Part shown: one piece after another, positions 1 to 6,039 of the stretch
Numbering within the stretch: position 1 is the stretch's first letter
Layout: every line of letters starts with the position of its first letter
NCBI GenBank assembly: GCA_945886995.1
Contig: CAMCZJ010000025.1
Location: forward strand, 1 to 20,168
DNA: 20,168 nucleotides
Reading direction: 5' to 3'
From: Asaia bogorensis
GTDB lineage: Bacteria; Pseudomonadota; Alphaproteobacteria; Acetobacterales; Acetobacteraceae
Notes under the pieces: model-generated
What the model was told of the DNA's origin: nothing
What the model saw: only the letters and a program-made list of their open reading frames with translations
Database searches by the model: none
Program-made: the position numbers and the translations under genes

Positions 1-430
1 GGCCGGCGCGCTTCAGCGCATCGGCCACTTCCGGCGGCATATAGGTTTCATCATGCCGCGCGAGTACCTCCTTGGCGCGGAATGACCCATCGGGCTGCAT
101 CATGCCAAGCGTCACCACGCCCTGACCTTCGCGGAACAAATCCGGCAGCACCCCGGCGTAGGAGACGCGAATGACATGCGCGCCATCCGTCACACGGAAA
201 TTGGCGGTGGGCTTGCCATCCGCGCCCGTGCCGCGTTCCAGGCTGCCCGCTTCCACCAGCCCACCCAGGCGAAAGGCGCGATTGGCCGGTGGCGCTTCGC
301 GCATGATGTCAGAAGGGGAGCGGAAAAACACCAGATTGTCCTGAAACGCCGTCAGCGTCAGCGCGGTCGCGCTGCCAAGCCCAAGCCCGCAGAGCAGCAG
401 AATGTAAAGTCGGCGCTTTTTGCGAGTCAT
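1..430 (-). CDS. ccmE: Cytochrome c maturation protein CcmE (haem chaperone), C-terminus cut by window edge
   Basis: CcmE is the membrane-anchored periplasmic haem chaperone of System I cytochrome c maturation. It receives haem from CcmC/CcmD and passes it to the CcmF lyase. The 143 visible residues begin with a basic stretch (MTRKKRR) and one hydrophobic anchor at about residues 8-28. A beta-barrel (OB-fold) domain follows. The haem-attachment motif HDETY is present, with His126 the expected covalent haem ligand and Tyr130 the usual axial ligand, by analogy with the family HxxxY motif. No stop codon appears before base 1, so only the variable C-terminal tail is missing. The ATG overlaps the ccmD stop by four bases (ATGA), which implies translational coupling. 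Confidence 0.95.
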   Translation of the reverse strand, partial: MTRKKRRLYILLLCGLGLGSATALTLTAFQDNLVFFRSPSDIMREAPPANRAFRLGGLVEAGSLERGTGADGKPTANFRVTDGAHVIRVSYAGVLPDLFREGQGVVTLGMMQPDGSFRAKEVLARHDETYMPPEVADALKRAG

Positions 431-567
431 GGCCGATCCCCGCGCGGGTCAAGCTCCGTCAGCAGCCGCCTGGCCGCGGCATGGCGGCGCGCGGCATCCA
501 GCACCAAAGCGCCAAAGCCAAGCAGGACCAGCGCATAGGAAGCGGTAATGAAGAATGTGTGGCTCAT
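427..567 (-). CDS. ccmD: Haem exporter protein CcmD, small membrane protein
   Basis: A 46-residue protein with a single membrane helix at about residues 6-24 (FFITASYALVLLGFGALVL) followed by an Arg/Ala-rich cytoplasmic tail. CcmD is a small subunit that helps release holo-CcmE from the CcmABCD complex. Its sequence is poorly conserved, so the call rests on size, topology and position between ccmC and ccmE. Its ATG overlaps the ccmC stop by four bases and its stop overlaps the ccmE start by four bases, so the three genes form one coupled unit. A longer in-frame ORF extends upstream inside ccmC, but that extension is a shadow of ccmC. Confidence 0.88.
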   Translation of the reverse strand: MSHTFFITASYALVLLGFGALVLDAARRHAAARRLLTELDPRGDRP

Positions 568-1355
568 GCGCCCAAAGCCTCCTCTCGCCGCGCGCGGGCC
601 AACTGCAGGGCGCGGATGCGTCGTTCCATCACGGCGGCCCGCGTGCGCGCCAGCACCACCGCGCCAAACAACAGCGAAAAGCCAAGCGCGCAGGTCAATA
701 ACGGATAAAGGATATCCACATGCATCCCCGGCGCATCTAGCCGCGTGACGGACGCGGGCTGATGCAGCGTATTCCACCAATCCACACTGAATTTCACAAT
801 CGGGATATTCACAATGCCCACCAGCGCAAGGATGGCACCAACCCGTGCGCCGCGTTCCTGGTCTTCAAATGCGCGCGTGAGCGCCGCGTGGCCTAACCAC
901 AGGAAGAACAGCACCAAAACGGAGGTCAGCAGCGCATCCCAAACCCACCAGGTGCCCCACATGGGCCGGCCCCAAAGGCTGCCTGTCGCCAAACAGAGCG
1001 CCGTCACCAGCGCACCCACCGGCGATAATTCCCGCGCGAAAAGATCAGCCAAGGGATGGCGCCAGATCAGGGACATGATGGAAGCCGCCGCCAGCGCGGT
1101 ATAGCCACCCATGGCAAGCCAAGCCATCGGCACATGCACATACATGATGCGCACCGTCTGGCCCTGCTGCCAATCCGCCGGAGACAAGAACAAGCCCCAA
1201 ACCAGCCCCGCGCCGAGCACCAAAGCCGCCGCCACCCATAGCCAAACCTGCACCTTGGCCGAGGCGCGCAAAAAGCGCCCCGGATTGGCGAAGCGGTGCA
1301 GCGAACGCGCGCCAGGGGCGGCACCGCTCGGGCTGCTGTCAGCTTTGGCTGTCAT
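564..1355 (-). CDS. ccmC: Haem exporter/delivery protein CcmC
   Basis: CcmC is a six-helix inner membrane protein that presents haem in the periplasm and loads it on CcmE. It shows the family signatures: the tryptophan-rich WGTWWVWD (about residues 133-140), a conserved His in YVHVPMAW (His74) and another in WWNTLHQ (His198), the expected flanking haem ligands. Length is 263 residues from the ATG at 1355. An in-frame GTG at 1367 would add four residues, but AGGTGG lies just upstream of the ATG and fits better as its ribosome binding site. ccmD follows with a four-base overlap. No ccmB is adjacent upstream, so this locus begins at ccmC and any ccmAB genes lie elsewhere. Confidence 0.95.
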   Translation of the reverse strand: MTAKADSSPSGAAPGARSLHRFANPGRFLRASAKVQVWLWVAAALVLGAGLVWGLFLSPADWQQGQTVRIMYVHVPMAWLAMGGYTALAAASIMSLIWRHPLADLFARELSPVGALVTALCLATGSLWGRPMWGTWWVWDALLTSVLVLFFLWLGHAALTRAFEDQERGARVGAILALVGIVNIPIVKFSVDWWNTLHQPASVTRLDAPGMHVDILYPLLTCALGFSLLFGAVVLARTRAAVMERRIRALQLARARREEALGA

Positions 1356-1391
1356 TCTGATGTCCACCTGGTCAGACTAGCCTACATTTCT

Positions 1392-1411
1392 AGCGGGTGG
1401 AATCACCCGCT
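1392..1411. repeat. Perfect 8-bp inverted repeat in the ccmC 5' region
   Basis: AGCGGGTG at 1392-1399 and CACCCGCT at 1404-1411 are exact reverse complements around the tetraloop GAAT. The hairpin lies about 37 bp upstream of the ccmC ATG on the minus strand. It could be a leader stem-loop or an operator. There is no run of T after it in the ccm direction, so it does not look like an intrinsic terminator of that strand. Confidence 0.6.
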
Positions 1412-1433
1412 TGCCTCCCTTTTAGCTTCACAT

Positions 1434-1466
1434 GGGGGGCGGTGCTTCGCCAAGGGAGTCCCCCCC
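1434..1466. repeat. G6/C7 inverted repeat in the intergenic region
   Basis: Six G at 1434-1439 face seven C at 1460-1466. A small inner stem GGCG/CGCC (1439-1442 with 1448-1451) closes the top. The function is unknown. It may stabilise an RNA end or simply reflect the high GC content. Confidence 0.4.
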
Positions 1467-1563
1467 TGCACGAAAACCAGGCCCGGCTTATTGAAGCCCG
1501 GCGCGTCTGGCGGTACCTGATTGGCAAGAGCCCCTCCGGGGCCAAAGGGGGGCCAGTCTCATC

Positions 1564-2010
1564 ATGCCAGCAGCCAGGACCACAGCGCCGCAAGCCCGCT
1601 GGCTGGTGAAATCCGAACCCGATGCCTTTTCCTGGGACCAACAGGTGGCCAATGGCGTGGAGCCCTGGACAGGCGTGCGCAACCATTTGGCCAAGAAGAA
1701 TCTGATGGCGATGAAAAAGGGCGATCTGGCCTTTTTCTACCATTCCAACATCGGGAAGGAGGTTGTGGGCGTGGTCGAAGTCGCGCGCGAAGCCTATCCA
1801 GACCCGTCCGCGGAAGAAGGCTCATCCTGGGTTTGCGTGGATATGCGCGCGGTGGGGCCAATGCCGAAGCCCGTGGGGCTTGCTGCCATCAAGGCCGAAC
1901 CGGCACTGGCCGAGGTGGCGTTGATCCGCCAATCCAGGCTTTCCGTGATGCCAATTGCGCCCGAACATTGGGCGGTGATTGCCCGCATGGGCGGCTGGGC
2001 CGGCAAATGA
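1564..2010 (+). CDS. EVE domain-containing protein (thymocyte nuclear protein 1-like)
   Basis: A 148-residue single-domain protein that is almost entirely an EVE fold, the PUA-like fold shared with YTH domains. Diagnostic stretches are WLVKSEPDAFSWD (about residues 13-25), the WTGVRNHLAKKNL segment (about 35-47), the KKGDLAFFYHSN strand (about 51-62) and VGVVEVAREAYPD (68-80). EVE domains are proposed to bind modified bases in DNA or RNA; the exact ligand of this stand-alone bacterial type is not established. The ATG at 1564 has only a weak G-rich ribosome binding site upstream, yet the first conserved residues follow within 12 positions, so the start is probably right. Its stop overlaps the start of the next gene by four bases (ATGA). 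Confidence 0.92.
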   Translation: MPAARTTAPQARWLVKSEPDAFSWDQQVANGVEPWTGVRNHLAKKNLMAMKKGDLAFFYHSNIGKEVVGVVEVAREAYPDPSAEEGSSWVCVDMRAVGPMPKPVGLAAIKAEPALAEVALIRQSRLSVMPIAPEHWAVIARMGGWAGK

Positions 2011-2360
2011 GCAAGCCGGAACGCGCGCTTTGTGCGCTTGAGGATATCCCCGATGGCGGGTCCAAGGGCTTCCCGGCCGCCCCCGGCGCCTTCATGGGGC
2101 TTTTTGCCGTCCGGCGCGGTAGCGCGGTTTGGGTTTATGTGAATTCCTGCCCGCATATCGGCCTGCCTCTGGACCCCGTGCCGGATCGCTTTCTGGATGC
2201 CAAGCGCCAGCACATCCTTTGTTCCGCCCATGGCGCGCGGTTTGAGATCGAATCGGGCGAATGCGTCTCCGGCCCCTGCTATGGGGAGGCTTTGGAAGCC
2301 GTGGCAGCGCGGGTGGATGAGGCTGGGCAGGTGCTGGTGCCCGCAGATGCGGGGCTGTGA
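2007..2360 (+). CDS. Small Rieske [2Fe-2S] ferredoxin-like protein
   Basis: A 117-residue soluble protein with no signal peptide and no membrane helix. The Rieske cluster ligands are visible as CPH (Cys48, His50) and CSAH (Cys72, His75), each inside the usual loop with the following glycine (CSAHGARF). It resembles stand-alone Rieske ferredoxins such as NirD-like or dioxygenase ferredoxin subunits, which pass electrons to a partner oxygenase or act in redox sensing. No oxygenase or reductase is adjacent, so the partner is unknown. The ATG was chosen because it overlaps the EVE stop in an ATGA and opens directly onto conserved sequence; longer in-frame readings run back through the EVE gene. 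Confidence 0.9.
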   Translation: MSKPERALCALEDIPDGGSKGFPAAPGAFMGLFAVRRGSAVWVYVNSCPHIGLPLDPVPDRFLDAKRQHILCSAHGARFEIESGECVSGPCYGEALEAVAARVDEAGQVLVPADAGL

Positions 2361-2430
2361 GCCGATTTCACTTGGCGTCATAATGCTTTAGGGCCATTGG
2401 CCTGTTTCTCATTCCGCCAAAGGGTTTCGC

Positions 2431-5400
2431 ATGTCGGCTTGGCAATTCTGGATTGATCGTGGCGGCACCTTCACGGATATCGTCGCGCGCGATCCGGGCG
2501 GGCGGCTTTCGACGCTGAAACTGCTGTCGGAAAACCCGGAACGCTATAAGGACGCGGCCGTTGCTGGCATTCGCCAATGCCTGGGTCTTGCCGCCGGTGA
2601 GTCGATTCCGCCCGGGCTGATTGAGGCGGTGAAGATGGGCACCACGGTCGCCACCAATGCGCTTTTGGAACGCAAGGGTGAACGTGTGCTGCTGCTGGTC
2701 AATCGCGGCTTTGCTGATCTGCTGCGGATCGGCAATCAGGCGCGCCCCCGCTTGTTCGATCTTGATGTGCGCCTGCCGGAATTGCTGCATGAACGCGCCG
2801 TTGAAATCGGCGGGCGTGTCGCGGTGGATGGCACGGAATTGGAAGCCTTGGATGAGGCCGGGGCGCGGGATGCCTTGCGCGCTGCCTATCAGGAAGGCCT
2901 GCGCGCCGTTGCCATTTTGATGATGCATGCCTGGGCTTATCCCGCCCATGAAGAACGGCTTGGTGCGATTGCGCGCGAGGTTGGTTTCACACAAATCTCG
3001 CTCAGCCACCGCGCGAGCCCGCTGCCGCGCATTGTGCCGCGCGGGGATACAACTGTAGTTGATGCGTATCTCTCACCCATTCTGCGCCGGTATGTGGATC
3101 AGGTGGCGGCTGAATTGCCGGGTGTCAGGCTTTACTTCATGCAATCCAGCGGCGGTTTGACCGAAGCCGGCCATTTCCAGGGCAAGGATGCGATCCTGTC
3201 TGGCCCTGCTGGCGGCATTGTGGGCGCGGCGCGCACCGCGGCCATGGGTGGGTTTGAGCGTATCATCGGCTTTGATATGGGCGGCACTTCCACCGATGTC
3301 GCGCTTTACGCCGGCGCGTTTGAGTGCGCGTTTGAAACCGAAGTCGCTGGTGTGCGCATGCGCGCACCCATGATGGCGATCAATACCGTGGCGGCAGGCG
3401 GTGGTTCCATCCTGCATTTTGATGGTGCGCGCTTCCGCGTGGGCCCGGATTCTGCCGGTGCCGTGCCTGGGCCGGCCTGTTATCGGCGCGGCGGGCCGCT
3501 GACCGTGACCGATGCGAATGTCATGGTGGGCAAGATCCAGCCGCATCACTTCCCGGCGATTTTCGGCCCCAAGGGTGATCAGCCTTTGGATGCGGCGATT
3601 GTCGCTGAGAAATTCGCAGTCCTGGCGGCTGAAATTGGCCAGGCGCAAGGCAAGCCCGCGCCCGATCCGCGCGCTGTGGCGGAAGGGTTTTTGCGCGTCG
3701 CGGTTGCCAATATGGCCAATGCCATCAAGCAGGTCTCAATCCAAAAAGGCCATGATGCAACGCGCTTCGCCTTGCAATGCTTCGGCGGTGCGGGCGGGCA
3801 GCATGCCTGCCTGGTCGCTGATGAATTGGGCATGGAAACGGTCTTCATCCACCCCTTTGCTGGCGTGCTTTCCGCTTATGGCATGGGTTTGGCTGATCAA
3901 GCCGTGATCCGTGAAGCCGCAGTTGAAGCGCCCTTCACCGCCGATGCCATCAGCGATCTGACGGCACGGCTTGAGGCGCTGGTGGCAGCGGGGCGCGAAG
4001 AACTTGCGCGCCAAGGCGCCGATCCCACGCGCCTGCAAGCGGCGCGGCGGCTCCATTTGCGCTATGCCGGCACCGATACCTTTCTGCCCGTCGCTTTCGG
4101 CGCCCATCAGGAAGTGCTGGCGGAATTCACCGAAGCGCATCGCCGGCGCTTTGGCTTTGCCACGCCGGAACGCCAGGTGATTGTGGAAGCCTGTGTCGCG
4201 GAAGTCACCGCACCGGGAGAAGCCGTGCGCGAAGCCGCGCTACCACAGCGCGCAGCAGGCCAAGAGCCTGTGGTGGTTGATAGTATCACGCTGTTCACCC
4301 AGGGCGCCGAACATGCCGCGCCGGTGCATGATCGTGAAATGCTCCGCGCTGGCGATCGCATCAAGGGGCCTGCGCTGCTGCGCGAAGCCAATGCCACCAC
4401 CGTCGTGGAACCCGGCTGGGAGGCAGAAGTCACCGCGCGCAATCACTTGGTGCTGCGCCGCATCGCCGCGCGCGTGCGCACAGGCAGTGCCGCCGATGCT
4501 GCGCGGCCCGATCCTGTGATGCTCGAACTCTTCAACAACCTGTTCATGAGCATCGCTGAACAGACAGGCGCAGTGTTGCAAAACACCAGCCTTTCCGTGA
4601 ATATCAAGGAAAGGCTCGATTTCTCCTGCGCCATTTTCGATGCCACTGGTGCGCTGATTGCCAATGCGCCGCATGTGCCAGTGCATCTGGGCGCCATGGG
4701 GGAAAGCGTGCGCACCGTCATCCGGACGCGGGGTGCGACGCTCAAGCCCGGCGATGTGGTGGCGCTCAACAACCCCTATAATGGCGGAACCCATTTGCCG
4801 GATGTGACCGTCATCACGCCGGTTTTCGATGCGGCGGGCACATCCATCCTGTTCTTCGTCGGCTCCCGCGGGCATCACGCCGATATTGGCGGCCTCACGC
4901 CCGGGTCAACGCCGCCGCTGTCACGCACGCTGGAAGAAGAAGGCGTGGTGATTGATGATTTCCTGCTGGTGGATGGCGGGCATTTCCGTGAAGCGGAATT
5001 CCGCGCCCTGCTGGCCGGCGCGCGCTATCCCGCGCGCAGCCCGGACGTAAATGTTGCCGATATCAAGGCGCAAATCGCCGCCAATGAAAAAGGCGTGCAG
5101 GAATTAAGCCGCGCCGTTGCCGATTACGGGCTTGCCACCGTCAGCGCCTATATGCGCCATGTGATGGATAATGCCGAAGAAAGCGTGCGGCGCGTGTTGG
5201 AAAAACTCCCAGATGGCAAGTTCGAAACGCGCATTGATGATGGCGCGCCGCTGAAGGTTGCCATCCGCGTTGATCGTGCCGCGCGGAAGGCCGTGATTGA
5301 TTTCACCGGCACCGGTCCGCAACGCCCAAGCAATTTCAACGCGCCATCGGCGGTCTGCCGCGCCGTGGTGCTTTATTGCTTCCGGTGTTTAGTCGGCGAG

Positions 5401-6039
5401 GATATTCCGCTCAATGATGGCTGCCTGAAGCCCTTGGAAATCGTGATCCCGGAAGGAACCTTCCTGTCACCCCGTCCCGGTGCCGCGGTGGTGGCTGGCA
5501 ATACCGAGGTCAGCCAAATGACCTGTAATGCTTTGCTCGCCGCGCTTAGTGCCTGCGCCTCTGCCCAGGCCACCATGAACAATCTGCTGTTTGGCGATGC
5601 GCGCTACCAGTATTACGAGACCATCTGCGGCGGCATTGGCGCCGGGCCTGGCTTCGTTGGCGCGGGTCCAGTGCAAACCCATATGACCAATACGCGCATG
5701 ACGGACCCTGAAATCCTGGAACTGCGTTACCCTGTGCGGCTTGAGGAATTTTCCATCCGTCGCGGCTCAGGCGGGGCCGGGCGCTGGCATGGTGGTGATG
5801 GATCACGCCGGCGCATTCGCTTCCTGCATCCGATGGAAGCGGTGATTGTGGCATCACGGCGCAACGTGCCGCCGCATGGGCTGCAAGGTGGCGCCGATGG
5901 CGCTGCCGGCCGGCAATGGGTGGAACGCACCGATGGCAGCATTCAATGGCTAAAGGGCAGTGATTCCGCGCATCTCGCCGCCGGCGAAGTGCTCGGCATT
6001 GAAACGCCCGGCGGCGGCGGTTGGGGGACCGCAAGCTGA
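2431..6039 (+). CDS. oplAH: 5-oxoprolinase (ATP-hydrolysing), fused HyuA-HyuB type
   Basis: A 1202-residue cytoplasmic enzyme, the length expected for fused bacterial and eukaryotic 5-oxoprolinases, which open 5-oxo-L-proline to L-glutamate using ATP. The N-terminal hydantoinase A half (about residues 1-690) carries the ATP-binding signatures IDRGGTFTDI (8-17) and FDMGGTSTDV (about 280-289), plus MGTTVATNALLERKGERV in between. The hydantoinase B half starts near residue 693 and shows PYNGGTHLPDV (about 781) and SRGHHADIGG (about 811). The N-terminus is close to what is known of mammalian OPLAH, which favours 5-oxoprolinase over N-methylhydantoinase. A ribosome binding site AAAGGG (2419-2424) sits six bases before the ATG. 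The last 19 bases overlap the next gene. Confidence 0.9.
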   Translation: MSAWQFWIDRGGTFTDIVARDPGGRLSTLKLLSENPERYKDAAVAGIRQCLGLAAGESIPPGLIEAVKMGTTVATNALLERKGERVLLLVNRGFADLLRIGNQARPRLFDLDVRLPELLHERAVEIGGRVAVDGTELEALDEAGARDALRAAYQEGLRAVAILMMHAWAYPAHEERLGAIAREVGFTQISLSHRASPLPRIVPRGDTTVVDAYLSPILRRYVDQVAAELPGVRLYFMQSSGGLTEAGHFQGKDAILSGPAGGIVGAARTAAMGGFERIIGFDMGGTSTDVALYAGAFECAFETEVAGVRMRAPMMAINTVAAGGGSILHFDGARFRVGPDSAGAVPGPACYRRGGPLTVTDANVMVGKIQPHHFPAIFGPKGDQPLDAAIVAEKFAVLAAEIGQAQGKPAPDPRAVAEGFLRVAVANMANAIKQVSIQKGHDATRFALQCFGGAGGQHACLVADELGMETVFIHPFAGVLSAYGMGLADQAVIREAAVEAPFTADAISDLTARLEALVAAGREELARQGADPTRLQAARRLHLRYAGTDTFLPVAFGAHQEVLAEFTEAHRRRFGFATPERQVIVEACVAEVTAPGEAVREAALPQRAAGQEPVVVDSITLFTQGAEHAAPVHDREMLRAGDRIKGPALLREANATTVVEPGWEAEVTARNHLVLRRIAARVRTGSAADAARPDPVMLELFNNLFMSIAEQTGAVLQNTSLSVNIKERLDFSCAIFDATGALIANAPHVPVHLGAMGESVRTVIRTRGATLKPGDVVALNNPYNGGTHLPDVTVITPVFDAAGTSILFFVGSRGHHADIGGLTPGSTPPLSRTLEEEGVVIDDFLLVDGGHFREAEFRALLAGARYPARSPDVNVADIKAQIAANEKGVQELSRAVADYGLATVSAYMRHVMDNAEESVRRVLEKLPDGKFETRIDDGAPLKVAIRVDRAARKAVIDFTGTGPQRPSNFNAPSAVCRAVVLYCFRCLVGEDIPLNDGCLKPLEIVIPEGTFLSPRPGAAVVAGNTEVSQMTCNALLAALSACASAQATMNNLLFGDARYQYYETICGGIGAGPGFVGAGPVQTHMTNTRMTDPEILELRYPVRLEEFSIRRGSGGAGRWHGGDGSRRRIRFLHPMEAVIVASRRNVPPHGLQGGADGAAGRQWVERTDGSIQWLKGSDSAHLAAGEVLGIETPGGGGWGTAS

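Larger units (their letters stand above)
1356..1563. other. Divergent intergenic region between ccmC and the EVE gene, with several hairpins
   Basis: This stretch must hold the promoters for ccmCDE leftward and for the EVE/Rieske pair rightward. No convincing -35/-10 pair is visible; TTGAAG at 1491 with TACCTG at 1514 has 17-bp spacing but matches poorly. It contains a perfect 8-bp stem-loop (1392-1411), a G6/C7 stem (1434-1466), an imperfect hairpin near 1480-1505 and a C/G stem close to the EVE start. No tRNA or small gene was recognised. Confidence 0.6.

Noticed and set aside
1491..1519. Possible sigma-70 promoter TTGAAG-N17-TACCTG for the EVE gene
   Set aside because: Only the spacing is good; the -10 matches poorly, so it is not reported as a promoter.
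1521..2006. A long frame ahead of the Rieske gene that would make a 279-residue protein
   Set aside because: It is the out-of-frame shadow of the EVE gene; the Rieske start at 2007 has an ATGA junction.
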